A stretch of 64,000 bases of DNA from Sphingomonas sp. Leaf339 (lineage in GTDB: Bacteria; Pseudomonadota; Alphaproteobacteria; Sphingomonadales; Sphingomonadaceae): the NCBI RefSeq assembly GCF_001426195.1, contig NZ_LMRS01000001.1, forward strand, positions 870,501 to 934,500, given 5' to 3'. Each line of letters opens with the position of its first letter. The stretch's first letter is position 1. The translations under genes were made by a program, and so were the position numbers. Shown one piece after another: positions 8,782 to 16,813 of this stretch. Under the pieces are notes generated by a model that worked only from the letters and a program-made list of their open reading frames with translations, made no database searches and was not told the origin of the DNA.

Positions 8782-9438
8782 TCACTTGATCGGCGACTTC
8801 GGATCGAGTCGCATATCCAGATATTTGTCCACCGATCCCATCAATTCGGGCATCTCGTGCTCGAAGAAATGGTTCGCCTTCGGGATCATGTCGTGATGAA
8901 TCGTGATGTGCTTTTGGGTACGCAGCTTGTCGACCAGCTTCTGCACCGACACCGGGGTCACGACCTCGTCATTCTCACCCTGAATGATAATGCCCGACGA
9001 GGGACATGGGGCGAGGAAGGTGAAGTCGAACATGTTCGCCGGCGGTGCGATCGAGATGAAGCCGCGGATTTCCGGGCGACGCATCAGCAACTGCATGCCG
9101 ATCCACGCGCCGAAACCCGATCCGGCGATCCACGTCGTCGACGCTTCCGGATGAAAGCTCTGCACCCAGTCGAGTGCCGATGCCGCGTCGGACAATTCGC
9201 CGATGCCGTTGTCGAACACGCCTTGGCTCTTGCCGACGCCCCGGAAATTGAACCGCAACGTCGCGAAACCGCGTCGCTGGAACGTCTTGTAGAGTTCCTG
9301 CACGATGCGATTATTCATTGTGCCGCCCGCCGACGGGTGTGGATGCAAGATCATCGCTACGGGGGCGCGGGGACGAGGAGCGGGCGCGAAACGGCCCTCC
9401 AGACGGCCTTCGGGGCCGGGAAAGATGACTTCGGGCAT
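8782..9438 (-). CDS. alpha/beta hydrolase with altered nucleophile elbow
   Basis: A 218-residue protein of the small COG2945-like alpha/beta hydrolase group. The oxyanion region LHPHPSAGGTMNN, the GENDEVV acid (D157) and the ANHFFE histidine (H190) are present. At the elbow the sequence reads IAGSGFGAW (105-112), where this family normally has G-x-S-x-G. The central serine is therefore glycine at 108, and a serine sits one position earlier. It may be catalytically inactive or use an altered site. It is divergent from the cysteine desulfurase genes. Confidence 0.82.
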   Translation of the reverse strand: MPEVIFPGPEGRLEGRFAPAPRPRAPVAMILHPHPSAGGTMNNRIVQELYKTFQRRGFATLRFNFRGVGKSQGVFDNGIGELSDAASALDWVQSFHPEASTTWIAGSGFGAWIGMQLLMRRPEIRGFISIAPPANMFDFTFLAPCPSSGIIIQGENDEVVTPVSVQKLVDKLRTQKHITIHHDMIPKANHFFEHEMPELMGSVDKYLDMRLDPKSPIK

Positions 9439-9545
9439 GGAAACTCGCCAATCTGGGGCGCGCCGGGTGGAGCGCGGAATGTGGGGCGCTATATAGGCGC
9501 AAAGCCCCCATTCGCAATCGGCCCTGTTTTATCGATGGAGCGACC

Positions 9546-10631
9546 CTGACCATTTCACCCCGCCTTTACCTCGATCATGCCGCTACTACGCCGATCACGC
9601 GGCTTGCCCGCGAGGCGATGGCGGCGGGACTGACGAATTGGGCCAATCCATCCTCGCCGCATGCCGAAGGTCGCGCCGCGCGTGCTGCATTGGAGAACGC
9701 CCGTCGCACGATCGCCACCGCCTATGGCTGGTCGGGCGAGGCGCTGCTGACCAGCGGGGCAAGCGAATCACTGGCGATCGCGCTGGGTCGCTGCACCGCG
9801 ACACGAACAGCGATCGGTGCGACCGAACATGATGCCGTCCTGCGTGCTGCCCCAAATGCGACAGTGTTGCCGGTGACGGCGGACGGTATGCTGGACCTGT
9901 CGGCGCTGCGCGACTGGCTGGACGCCGACCGCACCCCGGCATTAGTGGCCGTCCAATGGTGCAACAGTGAAACCGGAGTGCTGCAACCGCTCGCCGAGAT
10001 CGCGGCCATCGTCCACGCGGCGGATGGACGATTGCTTGTCGACGCCGCGCAGATGCCCGCCGGTGCCGATCCAGAACTGGCCGAACAGGCTGATTTCGTC
10101 GCCCTGTCGGCGCACAAGCGTGGCGGGCCGCCGGGTATCGGCGGGCTGCTGGTCCGGGATCTGGCCGCGTTGATGCCCACCGGCGGTCAGGAGCGCGGCT
10201 ATCGCCCCGGTACCGAGAACGTGCCCGCTGTGCTCGGCTACGCTGCGGCGTTGGCCGAACCAGAGGACATCGACCGCCTGGTAATGCTGCGTGCTCGGCT
10301 CGACGATGCGATTTCGCGATCGGGGGGCGAGGTGGTGGCAAATTGCTCCCGGCGACATCCGGCGATCGGGTCGTATCGTCTGCCCGGCGCCGCCGCGACC
10401 GCGCAGCTAATCCGCCTCGATCTTGCCGGCTTCGCCGTATCGGCGGGCAGCGCCTGCGCCAGTGGCAGCATGAAGCCGAGCCACGTGCTCACCGCGATGG
10501 GATGGGCCGATACGGCAACACGCGAAGTGATTCGCGTCAGCTTCGGCCGAGCGACGACGGCGACCGACGTCGATGCCTTCATCGCCGCGTGGCGCGCGAT
10601 GGCGCGTGCGACCGGCCGGTTCGCGGCATGA
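9546..10631 (+). CDS. cysteine desulfurase, first of a tandem pair
   Basis: A 361-residue NifS/IscS-type aminotransferase V enzyme that takes sulfur from cysteine. LYLDHAATTP at the N-terminus, the PLP lysine in SAHKRGG and the catalytic cysteine in SAGSACASG are present. The first in-frame ATG (9618) would cut off the conserved N-terminus, so I place the start at CTG 9546. It is preceded by GGAG at five bases and gives (M)TISPRLYLDH. It overlaps the second desulfurase by ATGA. Confidence 0.85.
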   Translation: MTISPRLYLDHAATTPITRLAREAMAAGLTNWANPSSPHAEGRAARAALENARRTIATAYGWSGEALLTSGASESLAIALGRCTATRTAIGATEHDAVLRAAPNATVLPVTADGMLDLSALRDWLDADRTPALVAVQWCNSETGVLQPLAEIAAIVHAADGRLLVDAAQMPAGADPELAEQADFVALSAHKRGGPPGIGGLLVRDLAALMPTGGQERGYRPGTENVPAVLGYAAALAEPEDIDRLVMLRARLDDAISRSGGEVVANCSRRHPAIGSYRLPGAAATAQLIRLDLAGFAVSAGSACASGSMKPSHVLTAMGWADTATREVIRVSFGRATTATDVDAFIAAWRAMARATGRFAA

Positions 10632-11713
10632 TCTACCTGGATTATCAGGCGACTACCCCCCTCGCGCCGGAGGCATTGGCGGCGATGCTGCCGTGGCTTC
10701 GCGATCAGCACGCCAATCCGCACTCATCGCACCGTCCCGGCCGTGCCGCGCGCGCGGCGGTAGAGGTAGCGCGAGACCAAGTGGCCGCACTCTGTCCCCC
10801 CGGTGGCCACATTGCCTTCACCAGCGGCGCGACCGAATCGCTCAACTGGGCGATCAAGGGAACGACCGGCCCGATCGTCACCTTGGCGACTGAACACGCC
10901 GCAGTCCTCGACACCGTTGCAGGGGAAGCGAAAAACGGACGGACGGTCACGATCTTGCCGGTCGGCCCGAACGGTCTGGTCGATCTCGACACCGCCCGTG
11001 CGGCGATCGTACCGGGTGTCGGACTGGTCGTGGCGATGCTGGTCAATAACGAGATCGGCGTGATCCAGCCGATGGCCGAACTGGCGGCGATGGCCCATGC
11101 CGCCGGTGCGCTGATGCTGTGCGATGCCGTGCAGGGCTATGGTCGTGTACCCATTCCACCGGCGTGCGACTTCATCTCGATCTCCGCACACAAGGTTTAT
11201 GGACCCAAGGGCATTGGCGCCTTGTGGATACGCGACGGCATCGCCCTTGAGCCGTTGCTGCATGGCGGCGGGCAGGAGGCTCCAGGTCGATCGGGGACGC
11301 TCAGTCCGGCACTCTGCGCGGGGTTCGGCGTTGCAACGTCCTTGATGGAGACGCAGGCAGAAGAAGATCAGATGCACATCGATAATCTATGGCGGATCGC
11401 GTCCGCCCGTTTGTCGTCCGACTGGCAACTGAACGGCACCGTCGCGCCACGCTATCGAGGCAATCTCAACATACGCCGTGCCGGGCTGGATGTTGCTCGG
11501 CTGATGTCCGATTGTCGCGACCTTGCCTTTTCCGCCGGATCGGCCTGTGCCAGCGGCCCCGGTCGGTCGAGCCATGTCCTGAGGGCGATCGGTTTGGGCG
11601 AGGGGCCGGCGCGATCGTCGATCCGGCTGGGCTGGGGGCGTTACACAAGCGAAACTGGTTTCACCGGCGCGATCGATACCATCATCGCGGCAGCGGAGGC
11701 TCAGCGCCTATGA
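10628..11713 (+). CDS. cysteine desulfurase, second of a tandem pair
   Basis: A 361-residue paralogue of the preceding gene. It starts MIYLDYQATTP, has the PLP lysine in SAHKVYGPKG and the sulfur-carrying cysteine in SAGSACASGPG. The ATG overlaps the upstream stop, and its own stop overlaps the ferredoxin start, so the three genes form one translationally coupled unit. No IscU, SufB or SufC scaffold gene is adjacent. The pair presumably feeds Fe-S or thionucleoside synthesis; which one is not visible. Confidence 0.92.
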   Translation: MIYLDYQATTPLAPEALAAMLPWLRDQHANPHSSHRPGRAARAAVEVARDQVAALCPPGGHIAFTSGATESLNWAIKGTTGPIVTLATEHAAVLDTVAGEAKNGRTVTILPVGPNGLVDLDTARAAIVPGVGLVVAMLVNNEIGVIQPMAELAAMAHAAGALMLCDAVQGYGRVPIPPACDFISISAHKVYGPKGIGALWIRDGIALEPLLHGGGQEAPGRSGTLSPALCAGFGVATSLMETQAEEDQMHIDNLWRIASARLSSDWQLNGTVAPRYRGNLNIRRAGLDVARLMSDCRDLAFSAGSACASGPGRSSHVLRAIGLGEGPARSSIRLGWGRYTSETGFTGAIDTIIAAAEAQRL

Positions 11714-12021
11714 TACGCGTCCGTTTCGTCGCGACCGACGGTACCATCACCGCTGCACAGGGTGCCGACGGCCTCCGCCTGCTCGACGTCGCACAGGCGG
11801 CGGGGCAGCCGCTGGAGGGCACATGTAACGGCGATCTCGCCTGTGCCACCTGTCACGTCATCGTGGACGCCGCCGATGCACCGCGGCTGCCGCCCGCCAG
11901 CGAGAACGAAGAAGATTTGCTCGATCTTGCCCCGGCCGCCACGCGCACCAGCCGGCTGGCATGCCAGATTATTCTCACGCCCGCGCTTGATGGCCTGACG
12001 GTGCGTATCCCCCGAAGCTGA
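11710..12021 (+). CDS. fdx: adrenodoxin-type 2Fe-2S ferredoxin
   Basis: A 103-residue ferredoxin. Three cluster ligands lie in CNGDLACATC (C39, C45, C48) and the fourth in RLACQI (C85). This is the spacing of the Isc-type/adrenodoxin ferredoxins that supply electrons for cluster assembly. Translation is coupled to the second cysteine desulfurase by ATGA, which supports a role in Fe-S biogenesis rather than in a P450 chain. Confidence 0.92.
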   Translation: MIRVRFVATDGTITAAQGADGLRLLDVAQAAGQPLEGTCNGDLACATCHVIVDAADAPRLPPASENEEDLLDLAPAATRTSRLACQIILTPALDGLTVRIPRS

Positions 12022-12121
12022 CATTCCCACAACACGGGGTTCAGTATCGATCCATCCTGCCCGGTTCATATCCGTGTTATGCCCGCCGTAGTTCGGGGGG
12101 TGCGTAACGGAGTAAGAGCTC

Positions 12122-12409
12122 ATGAAAATCCTCGCCCTGATCGGTGCCGGCCTGCTCGCCAGCGGCACCTTTGTCGCCGCTTCTGCCGATGCTCAACCTC
12201 GCCATGGCTATGGCGGTGGCTATGATCGTGGATACGGGCATGACCGCGGCTGGCGTGGGGATCGTGGCCCACGGTGGAATGGCGGCTATCACCGTGATCG
12301 CGGGCGCTGGAACGGCGGTTATCGCGGTCGTGGCCGCGGTCGCCTGGTCTGTCACATGGAACGGGGACGGTACGGCCCGGTCCGCACCTGTTTTCGCGGC
12401 TATCGCTGA
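12122..12409 (+). CDS. small secreted Gly/Arg/Tyr-rich protein (95 aa)
   Basis: A 95-residue protein with a clear Sec signal peptide (cleavage after ASADA, about residue 24). The mature part is rich in Gly, Arg and Tyr, with RGYGHDRGWRGDRG-like repeats. The C-terminus has two cysteines spaced as VC-x12-TC, ending RGYR. GGAG precedes the start. No domain is recognised; similar basic periplasmic proteins are common in sphingomonads. A shorter gene of similar design follows. Confidence 0.75.
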   Translation: MKILALIGAGLLASGTFVAASADAQPRHGYGGGYDRGYGHDRGWRGDRGPRWNGGYHRDRGRWNGGYRGRGRGRLVCHMERGRYGPVRTCFRGYR

Positions 12410-12490
12410 TCTGACCGGACCGTGCCGGTTGGAACGGTCCGGTCCAGCCAAGCATTTCGCCCGGATTCGAGATATCGAAGGAAACATCGC

Positions 12491-12721
12491 ATGAAACTCA
12501 CCACCCTTTTCGCCGCTGGTCTGGTCGTGTTGTCCGGTCTCGCCCCGATGGCACCCGCGGCCGCGCAGCGCACTGTCGTCCATGACCGCACCGTCGTACG
12601 CCACGATGGCGGTCGCCATTATCGCGGCCGTGACCGCGTCCGGACGCGCCGGGTCTGCACCAACCGCTGGCGCGATGGTCGCCGCGTGCAGGTTTGCCGC
12701 ACTGTCCGCGTTCGTCGCTGA
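12491..12721 (+). CDS. small secreted basic protein (76 aa)
   Basis: A 76-residue protein with a signal peptide (cleavage after PAAAQ, about residue 24) and a very basic mature chain. The C-terminus has RRVC-x11-VC followed by RTVRVRR, recalling the two-cysteine tail of the gene before it. The start ATG at 12491 has GAAGGA upstream. It is probably a periplasmic or outer-surface protein; function unknown. Its resemblance to the upstream gene may reflect duplication or only shared composition. Confidence 0.72.
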   Translation: MKLTTLFAAGLVVLSGLAPMAPAAAQRTVVHDRTVVRHDGGRHYRGRDRVRTRRVCTNRWRDGRRVQVCRTVRVRR

Positions 12722-12758
12722 CGACTTGATCGATCCGCCCGGCTCCGCCATAGGGCGC

Positions 12759-12851
12759 TTGGGAGTCGGGCGGACGTGGTCGTCGCCAACCCGGTCAGGT
12801 CCTGACGGAAGCAGCCGCAACGATTTCGCCGCGGGTCGTCCCGGCTCCCAC
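12759..12851 (+). ncRNA. ffs: signal recognition particle RNA (4.5S type)
   Basis: The conserved SRP domain-IV signature GGTCAGGTCCTGACGGAAGC is at 12793-12812. Flanking arms gggagtcggg (12761-12770) and cccggctccc (12840-12849) close the single long hairpin typical of the small bacterial SRP RNA. It binds Ffh, encoded in this window at 41987. A position just upstream of dnaX is typical for ffs. Exact ends are estimated from the outer stem. Confidence 0.9.
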
Positions 12852-12980
12852 CGCGAACTTGTTTGCATCAAGTTCGCGGGGCCAGCGGTACAAAGCATCG
12901 TCTAATGACGCGGCTTCGCCGCGGCGCGATCTTACCATCTAGCTTCGACACTGCTCACCAGAGCCGCTAAGACGACGGCG

Positions 12981-14627
12981 ATGTCCGACTCCTTCGATCT
13001 CGGCGAACCGCCACAGCCTGCCACCGCCGCGCCACCCGAGGCGTATCGTGTCCTTGCCCGCAAATATCGCCCGCAGACCTTTTCCGAACTGATCGGTCAG
13101 GATGCGATGGTCACGACGCTGGGCAACGCGATCAAACGCGACCGGCTGGCCCATGCGTTTCTGATGACCGGCGTCCGCGGGGTGGGGAAGACGTCGACCG
13201 CCCGGCTGATCGCCAAGGCGCTCAACTGCATCGGTCCGGACGGTCTGGGCGGCCCGACGATCGACCCCTGCGGTGTTTGCGAGCCGTGCCGGGCGATTGC
13301 TGAGGGGCGGCATATTGACGTGATCGAGATGGACGCCGCCAGCCATACCGGCGTCGACGATGTCCGTGAGATCATCGACGCCTCGCGCTATTCGGCGGTC
13401 TCCGCGCGATTCAAGATCTACATCGTGGACGAGGTCCACATGCTCTCGAAAAACGCCTTCAACGCGCTGTTAAAGACGCTGGAGGAACCGCCCGCGCATG
13501 TGAAATTCCTGTTCGCCACGACCGAGGTGAACAAGGTTCCGATCACCGTCCTGTCACGATGCCAACGGTTCGACTTGCGCCGTATCCCGGCCGAAAAACT
13601 GGCGGACCATTTCGCCGAGGTGTGCCGCAAGGAAGGCGTCACCGCCGAGCCGGAGGCGCTGGCGCTGATCGCCCGCGCCGCCGAAGGGTCGGCGCGAGAT
13701 GGCCTGTCGATCCTCGATCAGGGGATCGCCCATGCCGGCCTTGATGGCGGCGGCGTCACGGCGGAGGCGGTGCGCCAGATGCTGGGCCTGTCCGATCGGG
13801 GGGCGGTGCGCGATCTTTTTGCGATGCTGCTGGCCGGCGACGCGGCAGGGGCGCTGGTCAGCTTGCGCCGGCAATATGATTATGGCGTCGATCCGGTGTC
13901 GGTACTGCGGTCGTTGCTTGAAACGGTGCACGGCATCACCCTGGCCAAGGTCGGCGCGGCCGCCGATCCGTCGCAGCCTGTCGAGGAGCGGACGGCGCGG
14001 GCGGACTGGGCAGCGGGGCTGTCGTTCCCCGTGCTGCACCGACTGTGGCAATTGGTGCTGAAGGGGCATGACGAGGTGGCGCATGCAGCGCTGCCGATCG
14101 AGGCGGCGGAGATGGCATTGCTGCGCGTCATCCATGCCTCGCAATTGCCCGATCCGGGAGACCTCGCGCGGCGGCTGGCGGACGGCCATGCCCCGGTTGC
14201 CGCTGCCCCGGCGATCGCCGCGCCGCCCGTGCCGCCGTCGGCGCCGGTCGAGGCGCTGTTGCCCGAGCGGTTCGAGGATCTGGTCCGCCGGCTGGAGGAC
14301 AATGGATCGCTGGCGTTGGCGGCGCGGCTGCATAACGGCGCTCGCGTCGTCCGCTATGCGCCGCCCGAACTGGTGCTGAGCGGCAGTCGACCGATGGCGG
14401 CGGATACCGTCACCGATCTGGCGCTGGTGCTGAAGGCGATGACGAAACAGGTCTGGCGCATTACCTTTGACGATGTACCCGGCACGCCGACGCTGAAAGA
14501 GCAGGAGGAGGCGGCCGAGGAGACGAAGCGGCTGGCAGCCTGGGACTCGCCCATGGTACGCGCCGCCCGAGAGGCTTTTCCCGATGCGGTCCTGGAGGAC
14601 TGGCCGGGTAAACGGAGATTGGCATGA
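12981..14627 (+). CDS. dnaX: DNA polymerase III subunit gamma/tau
   Basis: A 548-residue clamp-loader ATPase. ARKYRPQTFSELIGQ precedes the Walker A GVRGVGKTS (K70). Zinc ligands fall at C83 and in CGVCEPC (C97, C100, C103). IVDEVHMLSKNAFNALLKTLEEPP carries Walker B, and SRCQRFDLRR is sensor 1/arginine finger. An Ala/Pro linker near 395-415 separates the ATPase from a tau-like C-terminal domain. I did not look for a frameshift product. It overlaps ybaB by 4 bases, the usual dnaX-ybaB pairing. Confidence 0.97.
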   Translation: MSDSFDLGEPPQPATAAPPEAYRVLARKYRPQTFSELIGQDAMVTTLGNAIKRDRLAHAFLMTGVRGVGKTSTARLIAKALNCIGPDGLGGPTIDPCGVCEPCRAIAEGRHIDVIEMDAASHTGVDDVREIIDASRYSAVSARFKIYIVDEVHMLSKNAFNALLKTLEEPPAHVKFLFATTEVNKVPITVLSRCQRFDLRRIPAEKLADHFAEVCRKEGVTAEPEALALIARAAEGSARDGLSILDQGIAHAGLDGGGVTAEAVRQMLGLSDRGAVRDLFAMLLAGDAAGALVSLRRQYDYGVDPVSVLRSLLETVHGITLAKVGAAADPSQPVEERTARADWAAGLSFPVLHRLWQLVLKGHDEVAHAALPIEAAEMALLRVIHASQLPDPGDLARRLADGHAPVAAAPAIAAPPVPPSAPVEALLPERFEDLVRRLEDNGSLALAARLHNGARVVRYAPPELVLSGSRPMAADTVTDLALVLKAMTKQVWRITFDDVPGTPTLKEQEEAAEETKRLAAWDSPMVRAAREAFPDAVLEDWPGKRRLA

Positions 14628-14947
14628 AGAATATCGACGAAATCCTGGCGATGGCCCAGAACGTCCAGAACGAACTGGAAAAGGCGCAGGCCAATCTCGA
14701 CACGATCGAGGTCGAGGGTGTGTCCGGCGGCGGTCTGGTCAAGGTGAAGGCATCCGCCAAGGGCCGCATCATCGGTATCGCAATCGACGATTCGCTGATG
14801 CAATTGTCCGAGAAGCAGATGCTGGAGGACCTGTTGGCCGCCGCCTATAACGACGCGCGGGCGAAGGCCGATGCGGTGTCGGGCACCGAAATGTCGAAGA
14901 TGACCAGCGGGCTTTCGTTGCCGCCGGGGTTCAAGCTGCCGTTCTGA
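14624..14947 (+). CDS. ybaB: YbaB/EbfC-family nucleoid-associated protein
   Basis: A 107-residue homodimeric DNA-binding protein of the YbaB/EbfC family. It has an N-terminal coiled-coil helix (MKNIDEILAMAQNVQNELEK region), the GVSGGGLVKV beta segment and C-terminal SGLSLPPGFKLPF. It starts within the dnaX stop and usually acts with recombination and chromosome maintenance genes. A GC hairpin follows about 55 bases later. Confidence 0.95.
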   Translation: MKNIDEILAMAQNVQNELEKAQANLDTIEVEGVSGGGLVKVKASAKGRIIGIAIDDSLMQLSEKQMLEDLLAAAYNDARAKADAVSGTEMSKMTSGLSLPPGFKLPF

Positions 14948-15001
14948 ATTTGGGTTTGTGAGCCTCGATCAGCGGCTCGCGGATGGACAATCTCTGCCCA
15001 A

Positions 15002-15021
15002 CCCCTCCCCGCCGGGAGGGG
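15002..15021 (+). terminator. terminator-like hairpin after ybaB
   Basis: CCCCTCCC and GGGAGGGG arms around a four-base loop, followed by CTTTC. It probably ends the dnaX-ybaB transcript. Confidence 0.55.
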
Positions 15022-15198
15022 CTTTCAGTATCGGAAAGTCGCTAAAGTCACACCCCCGGTCACGCGCCCGCGCGAGCGGCCGCATGCGTGTGCGCGAGGA
15101 TAATCGCGGTTGTGGCAGACGGTGAGAAGGAACGCTCGGCGGGATATGCCTTTGTCCCCGTGTAGGACATCCCCTATTTTCGATCCCGTTACGGTAGA

Positions 15199-15224
15199 GG
15201 AACAACTTTCGATCGGACAGCGTT
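15199..15224 (+). promoter_or_regulatory. candidate EcfG (general stress sigma factor) promoter
   Basis: GGAAC at 15199-15203 and CGTT at 15221-15224 are separated by 17 bases, matching the GGAAC-N16/17-CGTT pattern of alphaproteobacterial EcfG-dependent promoters. It sits about 30 bases before the start codon of a small membrane-protein gene. Confidence 0.6.
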
Positions 15225-15255
15225 TCGCTCCCTATAACAGAGGAGGATGTCCAAC

Positions 15256-15504
15256 ATGGCCGACGAACGTATCGTGACCGATACCGGTACGCAGCCACAC
15301 ACCACGATCATCGAGCGTCGCAGTGGCGGCGGCGGGATGTTGATCGCGATCGTCCTGTTGATCGCGGTCGTGATTGGCGGTTTCTACCTGTTCGGGCGGC
15401 AGGGCGCGGAAAACCGCAAGGATGCAGCGATCACCTCGGCGGCCAAGAGCGTCGGCGGCGCGGCCGACAAGGTCGGCGACGCCGTGGGTGGCGAGAAGAA
15501 ATAA
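15256..15504 (+). CDS. small single-pass membrane protein, probable stress gene (82 aa)
   Basis: An 82-residue protein with a polar N-terminus (about 30 residues), one strongly hydrophobic helix (GMLIAIVLLIAVVIGGFYLF) and an Ala/Lys-rich tail ending GEKK. I chose ATG 15256, which lies 9 bases after AGGAGG; the ATG at 15247 directly touches that ribosome site. No named family is recognised. The EcfG-like promoter upstream suggests general-stress expression. Confidence 0.72.
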   Translation: MADERIVTDTGTQPHTTIIERRSGGGGMLIAIVLLIAVVIGGFYLFGRQGAENRKDAAITSAAKSVGGAADKVGDAVGGEKK

Positions 15505-15511
15505 CGCGGCC

Positions 15512-16144
15512 TTACCTTTCCGGCGGCACCTCAGGCTTGCCGCCGGGCGTCTCCGCGAGATTGATGACGCACACTGATCCCCGCGTTGTGTGTGATCCAC
15601 ACCAGATGCCAGCGTAGCGATAGAAACTGGCCATCAGCAACTTTCGGTGGCCGCGGCCGGGTACGCCGTCATCGACCATCAGTTGCCGGACGACATCGTC
15701 GGCGCCGTGCATGCCATAGCTGATCGCCTCGACGACGTAGATATCGCCGCCGTGCTGGCGGGCGCGGGCGCCGGGGGAGGGGCCGGCGGCGCTGGCATGG
15801 CCAATGCTGCCGGCTGCTCCTTGCGCGATGCCATGATCGCGGGCGGCGGCGGCGAGGATCGGGTCCGGCGTCAGCAGCGGCATCGGTCGCATCGAGCCGA
15901 TCGCGGTGGCGGCAGCTTCGGCGGCGGCAGCGCCCTCAAAGGTCGCGTGTTCGGTGCCGTCGCGTTCCCGGTAATAGACACCCTGATAGCTCTGGGCGGC
16001 GCGAAGGAGCCAGTCGGCATAGCTAATAGGATCAGCGCGCACCGAGTTCAGGGCATCCAGCACATCGCGGTCGTCGGGCCACCGTGTCGCCGGCGGAGCG
16101 AGGGTAGCCAGCAGCAACGCACCGGCCAGCTTCAGCGCAGGCAC
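15512..16144 (-). CDS. secreted CAP (SCP/PR1)-domain protein
   Basis: A 210-residue protein with a GTG start and an N-terminal signal peptide (LAGALLLATLAPPA). A CAP-superfamily fold follows: VLDALNSVRADP, LTPDPILAAAARDH, IGHAS, VVEAISYG, VDDGVPGRGHRKLLM and the C-terminal YAGIWCG segment. Bacterial CAP proteins are extracytoplasmic; their activity is generally unknown. The start overlaps the end of mtgA by 13 bases in another frame, so they are co-transcribed. Confidence 0.85.
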   Translation of the reverse strand: MPALKLAGALLLATLAPPATRWPDDRDVLDALNSVRADPISYADWLLRAAQSYQGVYYRERDGTEHATFEGAAAAEAAATAIGSMRPMPLLTPDPILAAAARDHGIAQGAAGSIGHASAAGPSPGARARQHGGDIYVVEAISYGMHGADDVVRQLMVDDGVPGRGHRKLLMASFYRYAGIWCGSHTTRGSVCVINLAETPGGKPEVPPER

Positions 16145-16803
16145 GTATCCAGTCCCGCTCGGCGCACCACACCGACATAGCGGGCCAGGACATTGCCATG
16201 CCGCCGCACGAAGCCGCTGGGCGAGATCGCGGCGCGTTTCTTGGGCAATGGCAGGACGGCGGCGATCCGGGCGGCCTCGGTCGGCGACAAGCGGGTGGCG
16301 TCGTGACCGAAATAACGGAGCGCAGCGGCGTTGACGCCGTAGGTGCCGATGCCGGTCTCGGCGATGTTCAGATACACTTCCATGATCCGCTTCTTGCCCC
16401 AGAGCATTTCGATCAGCGTCGTGAAATACGCCTCGAACGCCTTTCGGACATAGCCGCCGCCCTGAAACAGGAAGGCGTTCTTCGCCGTCTGCTGGCTGAT
16501 CGTGGAGCCTCCACGAATGCGGCCACCCTCCGCATTGCGCACCGCCGCGCCGGCGATGGCGCGGAAATCGAAGCCGTGATGTTGGCAGAAGCGTGAATCC
16601 TCACCCGCAATGGCGGCGCGGGCCATGTCGGGATCTATCTGGGATAGTGGCATCCAGTCCTTCGTAACACTGCGCCCACCGAGCAAATCGCCCATCATCG
16701 TGAAGGTGAAGGGGGGCGGGACGAACCGGTATAGGCCAACCCACAGCATCGTCACCGCGACGAAGATCAGGGCGGCCTTCAACAGCCAGCGAAGAGCGAT
16801 CAT
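16132..16803 (-). CDS. mtgA: monofunctional biosynthetic peptidoglycan transglycosylase
   Basis: A 223-residue GT51 enzyme that polymerises lipid II glycan chains at the inner membrane. One N-terminal membrane helix (LLKAALIFVAVTMLWVGLY) precedes the GT51 motifs: AIAGEDSRFCQHHGFD with the catalytic Glu, GGSTISQQTAKN, and KRIMEVYLNIAETG. There is no transpeptidase domain, which sets it apart from class A PBPs. It lies downstream of the amine-oxidase gene on the same strand. Confidence 0.95.
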   Translation of the reverse strand: MIALRWLLKAALIFVAVTMLWVGLYRFVPPPFTFTMMGDLLGGRSVTKDWMPLSQIDPDMARAAIAGEDSRFCQHHGFDFRAIAGAAVRNAEGGRIRGGSTISQQTAKNAFLFQGGGYVRKAFEAYFTTLIEMLWGKKRIMEVYLNIAETGIGTYGVNAAALRYFGHDATRLSPTEAARIAAVLPLPKKRAAISPSGFVRRHGNVLARYVGVVRRAGLDTCLR

Positions 16804-16813
16804 GCCTGCCCGT

